NCBI RefSeq assembly: GCF_003148685.1 | Contig: NZ_QGGR01000003.1 | Location: 580,527 to 644,526, forward strand | Direction of reading: 5' to 3' | Source: Actinoplanes xinjiangensis | Lineage (GTDB): Bacteria > Actinomycetota > Actinomycetes > Mycobacteriales > Micromonosporaceae | Length of the DNA stretch: 64,000 nt | In this document: positions 34,762 to 44,103 of the stretch, piece after piece | Position numbering within the stretch: the first letter of the stretch is position 1 | How the letters are laid out: each line of letters starts with the position of its first letter | Position numbers and translations under genes: made by a program | The notes under the pieces: model-generated | Databases searched by the model: none | Seen by the model: only the letters and a program-made list of their open reading frames with translations | What the model was told of the DNA's origin: nothing

Positions 34762-35397
34762 ATGACCAGCGCCTACCAACCTTCGATGTTCGACCTGATG
34801 TCCGGGCCGGCTGAGGCGGTCGAGCCATTGACCGGCCGCCTCACCCGGCATCAGCTCACCGCCGGAGCCTGGGTCGACGTGCTGCCGGGCTGGCTGCACG
34901 GGTCGGACGCGGTCTTCGAGGCGCTGCTCGGCATCGACTGGCGGGCCGAGCGGCGCAGAATGTATGACGACATCGTCGACGTCCCCCGGCTCCTGCGGTG
35001 GTTCGGCCCGCGGGAGCATCTGCCACACCCCGCACTGGTGGCGGCGCGGTCCGAGCTCAACCGGCACTACGCCGGGGAGCTGGGCGAGGAGTTCGTGACC
35101 GCGGGCATGTGCCTCTACCGCGACGGGCGCGACAGCGTGGCGTGGCACGGCGACACCATCGGGCGCTCCGCCACCGTGGACACGATGGTCGCCATCGTCT
35201 CGTTCGGCTCACCCCGCAACCTGCTGCTGCGACCACGGGCGGGTGGGCACGAGACGCTGCGGTTCCCCCTCGGGCACGGCGATCTGATCGTGATGGGCGG
35301 GTCCTGTCAGCGCACCTGGGAGCATGCCGTGCCGAAGACGGCCAAGCCGGTCGGACCGCGGGTGAGCGTGCAGTTCCGACCAGCCGGTGTGGCCTGA
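34762..35397 (+). CDS. AlkB-like 2-oxoglutarate/Fe(II) dioxygenase
   Basis: The 211-aa protein has the AlkB iron triad: WHGDT (His, Asp), then the distal His in QRTWEHAVPK, and the 2-oxoglutarate arginine in GPRVSVQFR. LYRDGRDSVAWHGD is typical of AlkB/ALKBH proteins that reverse alkylation damage by oxidative demethylation. The N-terminal part (about 45 residues) is divergent. Other alkylation-repair genes (Ada-AlkA, Ogt) lie at the far end of the window, not linked. Confidence 0.85.
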   Translation: MTSAYQPSMFDLMSGPAEAVEPLTGRLTRHQLTAGAWVDVLPGWLHGSDAVFEALLGIDWRAERRRMYDDIVDVPRLLRWFGPREHLPHPALVAARSELNRHYAGELGEEFVTAGMCLYRDGRDSVAWHGDTIGRSATVDTMVAIVSFGSPRNLLLRPRAGGHETLRFPLGHGDLIVMGGSCQRTWEHAVPKTAKPVGPRVSVQFRPAGVA

Positions 35398-35432
35398 TCA
35401 GAGGTCTTCGGTAACGCGGACATTGCAAGTGG

Positions 35433-35470
35433 TTGACGAGTCCGCCGAGAAAGTTACACTCCAAGTGTAA
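35433..35470 (+). promoter_or_regulatory. Promoter and palindromic operator of the liv operon
   Basis: TTGACG (35433-35438), 16-bp spacer, TACACT (35455-35460). TTACACT-CCA-AGTGTAA (35454-35470) is a perfect 17-bp palindrome covering the -10 box. A similar site occurs at 48623 and a weaker one at 40368. Confidence 0.65.
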
Positions 35471-35524
35471 ATAGTTGATGCTCCATCTCCCTTACAGGAC
35501 TTCCACCGGTCCGGCGAGGCGGTC

Positions 35525-36232
35525 ATGTCAACAGATTCCCAGCTCAAGGAGCTTGCGCTCCACGACATCACGGTCCGCTTCGGCGGCCTGACCGCTCTCG
35601 ACAGTGTGTCCCTGCGCGTGGCGCCGGGGCGGATCGTCGGCGTCATCGGGCCGAACGGTGCGGGCAAGACCACCCTTTTCAACGTCATCTGTGGATTCGT
35701 GCAGCCGACCTCCGGGTCGCTCACTCTGGACGGGAGCCCCTGGCGGCCCCGCCCACACCACCTGAGCCGTCTGGGTATCGCCCGGACACTCCAGGGGGTC
35801 GGCCAGTTCTCCGGCATGACCGTGCTGGAGAACGTGATGGTCGGCGCCCGTCACCGGCACGCGGAGTCCGAGGCGCTGGCCGCCCTGGACCGGTGCGGCG
35901 TCGCGCGCTATGCGGATGCCCATCCGGGCGCTCTGCCGTATGCGATCCGCAAACGCATCGAGCTGGCCCGCGCCCTGGTGGCGAAGCCACGCATCCTGAT
36001 GCTCGACGAGCCGGCCGGCGGCCTGGACGCCGATGAGATCGCCTGGCTCGGTGCTCTGATCAAGGAGACCGGCACCACCGTGCTGCTGGTCGAGCACCAC
36101 ATGGATCTGGTGATGTCGGTCTGCGACGAGATCCTGGTCCTCGACTTCGGCAAGTCGATCGCACTCGGTTCGCCCGCGGAGATCAGCGCGAATCCCAAGG
36201 TGACCGAGGCCTATCTCGGCGCGGCGGCCTGA
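35525..36232 (+). CDS. livG: Branched-chain-type ABC transporter ATPase LivG
   Basis: The 235-aa ATPase has Walker A GPNGAGKT, Q-loop ARTLQGVGQF and Walker B ILMLDEPAGGLD. The family signature is unusual: LPYAIRKRIELARAL stands where LS[YG]GQQRRLEIARAL is normal, so the ABC signature is degenerate and LivF may supply the competent site. It is the first gene of a LivGFHMK-type importer set. The uptake substrate is probably an acid feeding the downstream catabolic genes rather than leucine, which is an inference from context. Confidence 0.88.
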   Translation: MSTDSQLKELALHDITVRFGGLTALDSVSLRVAPGRIVGVIGPNGAGKTTLFNVICGFVQPTSGSLTLDGSPWRPRPHHLSRLGIARTLQGVGQFSGMTVLENVMVGARHRHAESEALAALDRCGVARYADAHPGALPYAIRKRIELARALVAKPRILMLDEPAGGLDADEIAWLGALIKETGTTVLLVEHHMDLVMSVCDEILVLDFGKSIALGSPAEISANPKVTEAYLGAAA

Positions 36233-36243
36233 CCCTACTCAGC

Positions 36244-36321
36244 ATCACCCGTTCCGTGTGGGGCCGGACCGGCCTCTGACCTATCACCTGTTCCGCGTGG
36301 GGCCGGACCGGCCTCTGACCT
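36244..36321. repeat. 39-bp tandem duplication between livG and livF
   Basis: Units 36244-36282 and 36283-36321 are adjacent and differ at two positions. Each contains the perfect palindrome GGCCGG-A-CCGGCC, able to form a hairpin. The direct repeat gcatacccgaaa follows twice (near 36323 and 36360). The gap may attenuate or process the mRNA between livG and livF. Confidence 0.7.
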
Positions 36322-36407
36322 CGCATACCCGAAAAGCCGGTCGTGTCCCGGCGCTCTTCGGCATACCCGAAACACGTCTACGAGCGGCCCCCGAGAAAGG
36401 AGCGCCG

Positions 36408-36449
36408 ATGATCACGCGTACCCCGGAATCAACGGGAGACAGCCGATGA
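36408..36449 (+). CDS. Possible 13-aa leader peptide before livF
   Basis: ATG 36408 follows AAAGGAG and reads MITRTPESTGDSR. Its TGA overlaps the livF ATG (ATGA at 36446-36449). It could couple livF translation to ribosomes loaded here. Without conservation data this may be chance. Confidence 0.35.
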   Translation: MITRTPESTGDSR

Positions 36450-37165
36450 GCGGCGCGTTGTTGCAGGTCGAAGGCCTCACCGCCGGATATGGCGCGGCCC
36501 CCGTCCTGCACGATGTGGACCTCACCGTCCGGCCGGGAGAGATCGTCGCCGTGCTCGGGGCGAACGGCGCCGGCAAGACGACGCTGCTGCGCACCCTGTC
36601 CGGACTGGTCCGCAGCACCCACGGTCGGGTCGTCCTGGACGGCGACGACCTGGCCGGCACCAAAGTGGAGCATCTCGTACGCCGGGGCATAGCGCACGTC
36701 CCCGAGGGGCGCGGCGTGGTCACCGAGTTGACCGTCGACGAGAACCTGCGGCTCGGCGGCCTCTGGCGACGCGACCGGGCCGACGCGAAAGTGGCGCTCG
36801 ACGAGGTCTACGACCTGTTCCCTCCGCTGGCACAGCGCCGCACCTTCGCCGGGCACCAGCTGTCCGGCGGCGAGCGGCAGATGCTGGCACTGGGCCGGGC
36901 CCTGGTCGGGCGGCCGCGGTTGCTGCTGCTCGACGAGCCGTCGCTCGGCCTCGCACCCAAGGTCACCCGGCACATCATGACCCTGTTGCGTGACCTGCGG
37001 GAACGTACCGGCCTGGCGGTTCTGCTGGTCGAACAGAACGTGCGCAGCGCGCTCTCCATCGCCGACGAGGGCGTGGTGCTGTCGCTGGGCCGGGTGGTGG
37101 TGCGCAACAAGGCGTCGGTGCTCCGCGACGACGCCGACCTCCGTCACGCCTACCTGGGGTTCTGA
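36446..37165 (+). CDS. livF: Branched-chain-type ABC transporter ATPase LivF
   Basis: The 239-aa ATPase has Walker A GANGAGKTT, a canonical signature LSGGERQMLALGRAL, Walker B LLLLDEPSLGLAP and H-loop region VLLVEQNV. It pairs with LivG to energise LivH/LivM. GGGAGA lies upstream of the ATG. It overlaps livH by one base (TGATG). Confidence 0.92.
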   Translation: MSGALLQVEGLTAGYGAAPVLHDVDLTVRPGEIVAVLGANGAGKTTLLRTLSGLVRSTHGRVVLDGDDLAGTKVEHLVRRGIAHVPEGRGVVTELTVDENLRLGGLWRRDRADAKVALDEVYDLFPPLAQRRTFAGHQLSGGERQMLALGRALVGRPRLLLLDEPSLGLAPKVTRHIMTLLRDLRERTGLAVLLVEQNVRSALSIADEGVVLSLGRVVVRNKASVLRDDADLRHAYLGF

Positions 37166-38043
37166 TGAGCGAGTTCGTCTACCTGACCTTCGACGGGCTC
37201 AGCCGCGGCCTGGTCTATGCCGCGTTCGCGCTGGCCCTGGTGCTGATCTGGCGGGCTGCCCGGATCGTCAACTTCGCACAGGGTGCGATGGCGGTGTCCG
37301 CGGTCTACGTCGCGTACTCGGTCACGAACGCCACCGGGTCGTACTGGCTGGGGTTCGGGGCCGCGCTCCTGGCCGGGCTGGCGCTGGGCGTCATCGTCGA
37401 GCGCGTGGTGATGCGGTTCGTGGACCACTCGTCGCCGCTCAACGGGGTGGTGGTCGCGCTCGGACTGGTACTGATCTTCCAGGGCGTGCTGGGCATCGTC
37501 TACGGCAACGAGTTCCTGCCGTTCGAGACCCCGTTCAGCCGGGACGCCTTCGTGGTCGGCGGGGTGGCGATGCTGTCCCGGTACGACCTGTTCGTCTTCG
37601 GGACGGTCGGCGCCGTGGTCATCGCTCTCACGCTGCTGTTCACCCGTACCGCTGTCGGGCTCCGGATGCGTGCGGCGGCCTTCGCGCCGGACGTGTCGAG
37701 GCTGCTCGGCGTCTCGGTGGGCGGCATGTTGACGCTCGGCTGGGCACTGGCGGCGGCCGTGGGATCGCTCGCCGGGATCCTCGTCGTCCCCACCGAACTG
37801 GGTGTGCACCCGACAGCGATGGACGTGGTCTTCGTGTCGGCGTTCGCGGCCGCCGTCGTGGGAGGTCTGGACAGCCCGATCGGCGCGGTCGTGGGCGGAC
37901 TGATCGTCGGCGTCCTGCTGTCGTACGTCAGCGGATACATCGACGTCACGGTCGCCCCGATGGCCGTTCTCGCCCTGCTCGTCGTCGTCCTGCTCGGTAG
38001 ACCGGGCGGACTGTTCTCCAGCTCGAAAGCGAGGGTGGCATGA
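37165..38043 (+). CDS. livH: Branched-chain-type ABC transporter permease LivH
   Basis: The 292-aa inner-membrane permease has about eight hydrophobic segments. Its LivH features are ARIVNFAQGAMAV near the N-terminus, RTAVGLRMRAAAFAPDVSRLLGV (coupling helix region facing the ATPase) and VVGGLDSPIGAVVGGLIVG. It overlaps livM by 4 bp (ATGA). Confidence 0.92.
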   Translation: MSEFVYLTFDGLSRGLVYAAFALALVLIWRAARIVNFAQGAMAVSAVYVAYSVTNATGSYWLGFGAALLAGLALGVIVERVVMRFVDHSSPLNGVVVALGLVLIFQGVLGIVYGNEFLPFETPFSRDAFVVGGVAMLSRYDLFVFGTVGAVVIALTLLFTRTAVGLRMRAAAFAPDVSRLLGVSVGGMLTLGWALAAAVGSLAGILVVPTELGVHPTAMDVVFVSAFAAAVVGGLDSPIGAVVGGLIVGVLLSYVSGYIDVTVAPMAVLALLVVVLLGRPGGLFSSSKARVA

Positions 38044-39098
38044 CCGGCCGCACCGCAGCGAAGCACGAAGCCGAGACGGCCGGGACCGCGCAGGCACCCG
38101 TACCGGATGCGGGTCCCGTCCTGCCGAAGCGCCGCCGGCGGGTGCATCCGGTGATCGTGATCGCGGCCGGCGCGGTCCTGGTGGTCGCGCTGACCTACAT
38201 GCTGCCGCCGTTCCGGAACTATCAGCTGGCCACCGTGGGCGCCTACTTCTGCGTGACGGCCGGGCTGACCGTCCTGACCGGACTGAACGGGCAGTTGTCG
38301 CTGGGGCACGGCGCGCTGATGGCGACCGGCGCCTACACGCTGGCACTGACGCAGAACAGGTGGGAGAACCTCCCGCTCAGCTTCGCCATGGCGGTCCTCG
38401 TCACCACCGTGGTGGGCGCGGTGATCGGCCTGGCCGCGGCCCGGTTGCGCGGTCCCTACCTGGCCGGTCTGACTCTCGCCGTCGCGATCGTGGTCCCGTC
38501 GGTGACCAGCACGTTCGATGAGACGTTCAACAGTGACCAGGGCCTGTCGGTGTTCCTGAACCCGCCGCCCGAGCAGTACCCGATCGAGCAGTGGCAGGCC
38601 TGGCTGTGCTGGGGTGCGGCGCTGGTCGTGGTGCTGCTGCTGGCGCTGCTGGTGCGCGGCCGGTTCGGGCGGGACCTGCGGGCCGTCCGCGACGACGAGA
38701 CCGCCGCCAAGCTCGCCGGGATCAACATCGCGCGTACCCAGGTGCTGGCGTTCGTGGTGAGCGCCGTCTGCGCCGGGGTGTCCGGCGCCCTGTTCGCCTA
38801 CCTCGCGCAGAGCGTCTCGCCCGGAGCCTTCCCGTTGACCCTGTCCCTCTTCCTGGTCATGGCGATCGTGATCGGCGGGCTGGGGAGCCTCTTCGGGGCG
38901 TTGTGGGGCGCGTTGCTGCTGGTGGTGCTGCCCGCACTGTCCCAGTCCGTCGGTGAGCAGACCGGTTCGCAGCGGCTGGAGGGAAACCTCGCGCTGATCG
39001 TCTTCGGTGTCGTGCTCGTCGTCGTCATGCTCGCCGCTCCGGGCGGCCTCGCATCCATCCCATCTCGAATGTCACGCCTGATCAGGAGGAACCGATGA
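38040..39098 (+). CDS. livM: Branched-chain-type ABC transporter permease LivM
   Basis: The 352-aa permease has an N-terminal hydrophilic extension of about 38 residues, then about nine hydrophobic segments. The LivM landmarks are LTGLNGQLSLGHGALMATGA, RDLRAVRDDETAAKLAGIN (coupling helix) and VIGGLGSLFGALWGALLL. It overlaps livK by 4 bp. Confidence 0.92.
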   Translation: MTGRTAAKHEAETAGTAQAPVPDAGPVLPKRRRRVHPVIVIAAGAVLVVALTYMLPPFRNYQLATVGAYFCVTAGLTVLTGLNGQLSLGHGALMATGAYTLALTQNRWENLPLSFAMAVLVTTVVGAVIGLAAARLRGPYLAGLTLAVAIVVPSVTSTFDETFNSDQGLSVFLNPPPEQYPIEQWQAWLCWGAALVVVLLLALLVRGRFGRDLRAVRDDETAAKLAGINIARTQVLAFVVSAVCAGVSGALFAYLAQSVSPGAFPLTLSLFLVMAIVIGGLGSLFGALWGALLLVVLPALSQSVGEQTGSQRLEGNLALIVFGVVLVVVMLAAPGGLASIPSRMSRLIRRNR

Positions 39099-40363
39099 AA
39101 CGCATAACGACGGCGGCCCTTTCCGTCTTGCTGCTGGCGACCGCCGGCTGCACGGACGGCGGCGGTGGCGGCAACGGCTCGGGCAGCGGAAACGTGCCAG
39201 GGGTGACCGACACCGAGATCGTGGTCGGCACGCACATGCCGCTGACCGGTCCGGCCGCGGGCGGCTACTCGAAGATCGCGCCGGCCACCAAGGCGTACTT
39301 CGACTACGTCAACGCCAACGGCGGTGTGCACGGCCGCAAGATCACCTACAAGATCAAGGACGACGGCTACAACCCGGCGAACACCCAGACCGTGGTGCGG
39401 GAGCTGGTGCTTCAGGACAAGGTCTTCGCGGTCCTCAACGGTCTCGGCACCCCCACACACACCGGTGTCCTCGACTTCCTCAAGACCAACCGGGTGCCCG
39501 ACCTGTTCGTGGCCAGCGGCAGCCGCAGCTGGAACCAGGCCGACAAGTATCCGCAGACGTTCGGCTTCAACCCGGACTACACGGTCGAGGGCAAGATCCT
39601 GGCCACCTACATCAAGGAGAACCTGGCCGGGAAGAAGACCTGCTTCCTCGGCCAGGACGACGACTTCGGCCGGGACAGCCTGGCCGGCGTCGAGAAGATC
39701 CTCGGTGCGGTCGCGGCCAAGGAGAGCTACGTGACCAGCAACCCGAACGTCGGGCCGCAGATGGGTGCGCTCAAGGCGGCCGGCTGTGAGGTCGTCGTGC
39801 TCGCGACTGTGCCCGGTTTCACTGCCCTGTCGATCGGGACCGCTGCGAAGATTGCGTTCAAACCGCAGTTCGTCGTCAGTAACGTCGGCTCCGACCCGAC
39901 CACCGTCGGGAAGACTCTGGGTGCTGCCGCGCCCCTGATGGAGGGCCTCGTGGCGGCCAACTACCTGCCACTGAACACCGACGAGGCCAACCCGTGGATC
40001 CAGCTGTTCAAGAAGGTCAACGCGGAGCACAACGGCAACGCCGAGTTCGACAACAACGTCGTCTACGGCATGTCCGTGGGCTACCTGTTCGTGCAGGCGC
40101 TCCAGTCGGCCGGCAAGGACCTGACCCGCGACAAGATCCTCGAAACCGTGCAGAAGAACGGCTTCCAGGGTCCGGGCCTCGTGCCGCTGCGCTTCTCGGC
40201 CCAGGACCACTCGGGGTACGGCGGTGAGCAGCTCACCAAGGTGGAGAACGGCAAGGCCGTGTACTTCGGCACCCCGTACACCACCGACGACGGAGACGGT
40301 CCGGTCGCGCCGTACCAGGGGCAGGCCGTGGCACCACCGCCGAGTGGCGTGCCCGCCGCGTAA
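39095..40363 (+). CDS. livK: Substrate-binding lipoprotein of the Liv-type importer
   Basis: This 422-aa periplasmic-binding-protein type I lipoprotein has a signal with lipobox ATAGC (Cys at residue 20) followed by a Gly-rich tether. The body starts with VTDTEIVVGTHMPLTGPAA, as in LivJ/LivK and aromatic-acid binding proteins. It is anchored to the outer face of the membrane and delivers ligand to LivHM. The family binds leucine, but also benzoates, amides and short acids, so the ligand is open. ATGA overlap with livM; last gene of the operon. Confidence 0.9.
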   Translation: MKRITTAALSVLLLATAGCTDGGGGGNGSGSGNVPGVTDTEIVVGTHMPLTGPAAGGYSKIAPATKAYFDYVNANGGVHGRKITYKIKDDGYNPANTQTVVRELVLQDKVFAVLNGLGTPTHTGVLDFLKTNRVPDLFVASGSRSWNQADKYPQTFGFNPDYTVEGKILATYIKENLAGKKTCFLGQDDDFGRDSLAGVEKILGAVAAKESYVTSNPNVGPQMGALKAAGCEVVVLATVPGFTALSIGTAAKIAFKPQFVVSNVGSDPTTVGKTLGAAAPLMEGLVAANYLPLNTDEANPWIQLFKKVNAEHNGNAEFDNNVVYGMSVGYLFVQALQSAGKDLTRDKILETVQKNGFQGPGLVPLRFSAQDHSGYGGEQLTKVENGKAVYFGTPYTTDDGDGPVAPYQGQAVAPPPSGVPAA

Positions 40364-40367
40364 TATC

Positions 40368-40384
40368 TGCACTTAGACTGCAAA
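40368..40384. promoter_or_regulatory. Weak third copy of the catabolic operator
   Basis: TGCACTTAGACTGCAAA matches the liv operator (35455-35471) at 11 of 17 positions by eye, including CACT and AAA. It lies between livK and the SDR operon, 24 bases before the ATG at 40408. Confidence 0.35.
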
Positions 40385-40407
40385 AACACGACTCAGGAGG
40401 TTGGGCG

Positions 40408-41154
40408 ATGGCCGACCAGGTAGCAATCGTGACCGGAGCAAGCCGGGGGATCGGGTTCGCCATCGCGCAACGCTTCGTCGCCCAGGGTGTGAGAGTCGCC
40501 GTCACCGGCCGCGACGCCGACGCCCTCGAGGCCGCCGTGAAGGAGCTCGGCGGCCCCGAGGTGGCGCTCGGCGTGGCCGGCAAGGGCGACGACCCCGCGC
40601 ACCGGGCCGCGGTGATCGACGCGGTGCGGGAGCGGTTCGGCCCGGTCACCACGCTGATCAACAACATCGGGATCAACCCGGCGTACGGGCCGCTGGCCAC
40701 CCTGGACCTCAACGCCGCCCGCAAGATGGCCGAGGTCAACCTGATCGGCACGCTCGGCTGGATCCAGGAGGCGCTGCGCGGCGGACTCGGCGAGACCGGC
40801 GGTTCGATCGTCAACATCTCGTCGGTCTCCGGTGTCCGCCCCGCGCCCGGGATCGCCTTCTACGGCACCACCAAGGCCGCCCTCATCCACCTCACCGAGG
40901 AACTCGCGGTCGAGTTGGCCCCGAAGATCCGGGTCAACGCGGTCGCGCCCGCGGTCGTGAAGACGCGGTTCGCCTCCGCCCTCTACGAGGGGCGGGAGGC
41001 GGAGGTGGCGGCCACGTATCCGCTCCAGCGGCTCGGTCACACCGACGACGTGGCCGGCACCGTGGCGTTCCTCTGCTCCCCGGACGCCGCCTGGATCACC
41101 GGGCAGACCATCGTGATCGACGGTGGCATCACCCTCACCGGGGCCGTCCAGTGA
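40408..41154 (+). CDS. Short-chain dehydrogenase/reductase (FabG-like), first of two
   Basis: The 248-aa SDR has TGASRGIG (cofactor loop), NNIGIN (usually NNAG), catalytic Ser in NISSVSG, Tyr-Lys in YGTTKAA, and a C-terminal TIVIDGGITL. It should interconvert a hydroxy- and oxo-acyl group with NAD(P). AGGAGG precedes the ATG. In the LvaABCDE pathway an SDR (LvaD) reduces the 4-oxo group of levulinyl-CoA; this or the next gene may play that part. It overlaps the next SDR (GTGA). Confidence 0.88.
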   Translation: MADQVAIVTGASRGIGFAIAQRFVAQGVRVAVTGRDADALEAAVKELGGPEVALGVAGKGDDPAHRAAVIDAVRERFGPVTTLINNIGINPAYGPLATLDLNAARKMAEVNLIGTLGWIQEALRGGLGETGGSIVNISSVSGVRPAPGIAFYGTTKAALIHLTEELAVELAPKIRVNAVAPAVVKTRFASALYEGREAEVAATYPLQRLGHTDDVAGTVAFLCSPDAAWITGQTIVIDGGITLTGAVQ

Positions 41155-41927
41155 GCCTCAAGCGGGTGGTGGTCACCGGCGCCGGTGGCGGGATCGGCGC
41201 GGCACTGGCCCGGCGGTTCGCCGCCGACGGTGCCAAGGTGGTGGTCAACGATCTGAACGCGGAGGCGGCCCGGACGGTCGCCGGCGAGATCGGCGGGATC
41301 GCGGTTCCCGGTGACGCGGCCCGCGAGGAGGACGTCCGGCACCTGATCGACACGGCCTGGAGCGAACTGGGCGGGATCGATCTGTTCTGCTCGAACGCCG
41401 GAGTGCTGTCGGCCGGGGACGAGACGACACCGGACGCCCAGTGGCAGCGCGACTTCGGGGTCAACGTGATGTCGCACGTCTACGTGAGCCGGGCACTGCT
41501 GCCGCGCTGGCTGGACGGCGGTGAGCCGAAACGGCTGCTGATCACGGTCAGCGCGGCCGGTTTGCTGACCCTGCTGGGCAGCGCGACGTACTCGGTGACG
41601 AAGCACGCGGCCCTGGCCTATGCGGAGTGGCTGCGTGCCACGTACGCCCATCGGGGTCTGATCGTGCAGGCGCTCTGCCCGCAGGGTGTGCGCACCGACA
41701 TGCTGACCCGCGGCAACGACCGGGGCAGCGGCGCGGCCTCGCTGCTCGCCGAGGGTGCACTGCCGCCGGAGGAGGTGGCCGACCTGGTCGCCGGTTCCCT
41801 GGAGGACGGCGGGTTCCTGATCCTGCCGCATCCGGAGGTCGAGGGCTACTACCGCTTGCGCGCGAGCGATCCCGATCGTTGGCTGGGAGGCATGAACAAA
41901 CTCCAGCGCGGATTCGAGTCCGCGTGA
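41151..41927 (+). CDS. Short-chain dehydrogenase/reductase, second of two
   Basis: The 258-aa SDR has TGAGGGIG, a cofactor-specifying Asp in VVVNDLN (suggesting NAD(H)), SNAG, catalytic Ser in TVSAAG and YSVTKHAA. The C-terminal tail (RWLGGMNKLQRGFE) is longer than in FabG. It is coupled to the genes on both sides (GTGA overlaps), so it belongs to the SDR-SDR-kinase-ACAD-TetR operon. Confidence 0.88.
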   Translation: MSLKRVVVTGAGGGIGAALARRFAADGAKVVVNDLNAEAARTVAGEIGGIAVPGDAAREEDVRHLIDTAWSELGGIDLFCSNAGVLSAGDETTPDAQWQRDFGVNVMSHVYVSRALLPRWLDGGEPKRLLITVSAAGLLTLLGSATYSVTKHAALAYAEWLRATYAHRGLIVQALCPQGVRTDMLTRGNDRGSGAASLLAEGALPPEEVADLVAGSLEDGGFLILPHPEVEGYYRLRASDPDRWLGGMNKLQRGFESA

Positions 41928-42904
41928 AGGGCCTCGACCTGGAGCGCCTCCAGGCCTATCTGGACAGCCCGCCGCTTTCCGGGACGATGTTCGCGGGCGG
42001 TAGGTCGAACCTGACCTACGCGATCACCGACGGCGCCGACCGCTGGGTGCTGCGCCGGCCACCGCTCGGGCACGTGCTGCCCACCGCACACGACATGGTC
42101 CGTGAGCACAAGGTCCTCGACGCCCTCTCCCGGGCCGGTTTCCCGGTGCCCCGGCCGGTGCGGCTCTGCACCGACACCGAGGTCATCGGGGCGCCGTTCT
42201 ACCTGATGGAGCACGTGGACGGCACCATCTACCGGGACGCCGCGCTGATCGAGAAGATCGACTTCCGGGCGCTGACGTTCACCCTGGTCGACACCCTCGC
42301 CGATCTGCACTCCCTGGATCCGGCGGCGATCGGGCTCGGTGACTTCGGCAGACCGGAGGGCTTCAACGCCCGGCAGGTCCGCCGCTGGAAACAGCAGCTC
42401 GACGCGTCACGCAGCCGGGAGCTCTCCGGCATCGACGAGTTGCACGCCCGGCTGGCCACCGACATCCCGGCCGGTGGCCCCGGCGCCGTCGTGCACGGTG
42501 ACTTCCGCCTGGACAACGTGCTGGTCAGTGACGAGCTGACGGTCAACGCGGTGCTCGACTGGGAGATGTCCACCCTCGGCGACCCGCTCAGCGACCTGGC
42601 CCTGATGCAGATCTACGCCGGCCGGCCGCTGCTGGAACGCGACGGTAAGCCGTTCGCCCCGGTCGACATCCCCGGGCACCCCACACTCGACGAGATCGCC
42701 GCGCGCTACGCCGAACGCAGCGGGCGCGACGTCAGCGACCTGCACTGGTACGTCGGCTTCGCCGCGTTCAAGCTCGCCGTCATCCTCGAGGGCGTGCACT
42801 TCCGTTACACCAAGGGTCAGACGGTCGGGCCCGGCTTCGACACCGTGGGCGCCATGGTTCCCACCCTGGTCGAGCAGGGCCACCGAGCGCTGGAAGGACA
42901 CTGA
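41924..42904 (+). CDS. APH-fold kinase, ACAD10/11- and LvaA-like
   Basis: The 326-aa aminoglycoside-phosphotransferase-fold kinase has [10 protein letters not shown] (P-loop), LRRPP with the Lys-equivalent region, catalytic HGDFRLDN and metal-binding [15 protein letters not shown]. This matches the kinase half of ACAD10/11 and bacterial LvaA, which phosphorylate the 4-hydroxyl of acyl-CoAs, rather than antibiotic kinases. Its GTG overlaps the SDR stop and its stop overlaps the ACAD start by one base (TGATG). In mammals the two are fused in one protein. No LvaB-like small partner is visible. Confidence 0.85.
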   Translation: MKGLDLERLQAYLDSPPLSGTMFAGGRSNLTYAITDGADRWVLRRPPLGHVLPTAHDMVREHKVLDALSRAGFPVPRPVRLCTDTEVIGAPFYLMEHVDGTIYRDAALIEKIDFRALTFTLVDTLADLHSLDPAAIGLGDFGRPEGFNARQVRRWKQQLDASRSRELSGIDELHARLATDIPAGGPGAVVHGDFRLDNVLVSDELTVNAVLDWEMSTLGDPLSDLALMQIYAGRPLLERDGKPFAPVDIPGHPTLDEIAARYAERSGRDVSDLHWYVGFAAFKLAVILEGVHFRYTKGQTVGPGFDTVGAMVPTLVEQGHRALEGH

Positions 42905-44103
42905 TGGACTTCGAGTACGACGCGAAGACCGAGGACTACCGCAAGCGGCTGCTCGCCTTCATGGACGAGCATGTCTATCCCGCGGAGCCCACGTATCACA
43001 CCGACGGCTGGGAACCGCCCGCCGCGCTGGAGGGACTGAAGGCGGCCGCCAAGGAGGCCGGCCTGTGGAACCTCTTCCTTCCCGGTGACCACGGTGCCGG
43101 TCTCACCAACCTCCAGTACGCGCCGCTCGCCGAGATCACCGGCCGCAGCCCGGCGATCGCCCCGGCCGCGCTGAACTGCGCCGCACCCGACACCGGCAAC
43201 ATGGAGGTCCTCGCGGACTTCGGGACCGACGAGCAGAAGGAGCGGTGGCTCAAGCCGCTGCTGGCCGGTGAGATCCGCTCCGCCTTCGCGATGACCGAGC
43301 CGCAGGTGGCCTCCTCGGACGCCACCAACATCGGCACCCGGATCGACCGCGACGGCGACGACTACGTCATCAACGGGCGCAAGTTCTACATCAGCGGCGC
43401 GATGAACCCGAACTGCAAGATCTTCATCGTGATGGGCAAGACCGACGTCGACGCCCCGCGGCACCTCCAGCAGAGCCAGATCCTGGTGCCCCGGGACACG
43501 CCCGGCCTGACCATCGAGCGGGGCATGACCGTGCTCGGCTACACCGACGGCGACCACGGCGGCCACGCCGAGATGATCTTCGAGAACGTCCGGGTGCCGG
43601 CCACCAACCTGATCGGGCAGGAGGGCGGCGGGTTCGCGATCTCCCAGGCCCGGCTCGGGCCCGGCCGCATCCACCACTGCATGCGGCTCATCGGCATGGC
43701 CGAGCGGGCCCTGGAGCTGATGTGCACGCGGGCCTTGGTCCGTACGCCGTTCGGCAAGCCGCTCGCCGAGCAGGGCGTCATCCAGGACTGGATCGCCGAG
43801 TCGCGGGTCCGCATCGAGCAGGCCCGCCTGCTGGTGCTCAAGGCCGCCTGGCTGATGGACACGGTCGGCAACCGGGGTGCGCACACCGAGATCCAGTCCA
43901 TCAAGATCGTGGTGCCGTCCACGGTGGAGTGGATCGTCGACAAGGCGATCCAGACCCACGGGGCGGCCGGGCTCGGGCAGGACTTCCCGCTTGCCGGCCT
44001 GTTCGCCAGCGCCCGTATGCTGCGACTCGCCGACGGGCCGGACGAGGTGCACAAGCGGTCGCTGGCCCACCGTGAACTCAAGCGTTACCGGAGTCATTCG
44101 TGA
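42904..44103 (+). CDS. Acyl-CoA dehydrogenase-fold enzyme, ACAD10/11- and LvaC-like
   Basis: The 399-aa protein reads strongly like the ACAD half of ACAD11: [69 protein letters not shown] and [13 protein letters not shown]. In the LvaA/LvaC route this subunit eliminates phosphate from 4-phosphoacyl-CoA and shifts the product toward beta-oxidation. FAD and CoA should bind as in other ACADs. Coupled to the kinase gene. Confidence 0.88.
   Translation: MDFEYDAKTEDYRKRLLAFMDEHVYPAEPTYHTDGWEPPAALEGLKAAAKEAGLWNLFLPGDHGAGLTNLQYAPLAEITGRSPAIAPAALNCAAPDTGNMEVLADFGTDEQKERWLKPLLAGEIRSAFAMTEPQVASSDATNIGTRIDRDGDDYVINGRKFYISGAMNPNCKIFIVMGKTDVDAPRHLQQSQILVPRDTPGLTIERGMTVLGYTDGDHGGHAEMIFENVRVPATNLIGQEGGGFAISQARLGPGRIHHCMRLIGMAERALELMCTRALVRTPFGKPLAEQGVIQDWIAESRVRIEQARLLVLKAAWLMDTVGNRGAHTEIQSIKIVVPSTVEWIVDKAIQTHGAAGLGQDFPLAGLFASARMLRLADGPDEVHKRSLAHRELKRYRSHS

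Noticed and set aside
36258..36449. 63-codon ORF spanning the 39-bp tandem repeat
   Set aside because: It is the repeat translated twice, and no ribosome site precedes its first start; only the last 13 codons have one.
41924..42904. Aminoglycoside resistance gene
   Set aside because: The APH fold is there, but sequence and one-base overlap with an ACAD gene point to an ACAD10/11-like acyl-CoA kinase.
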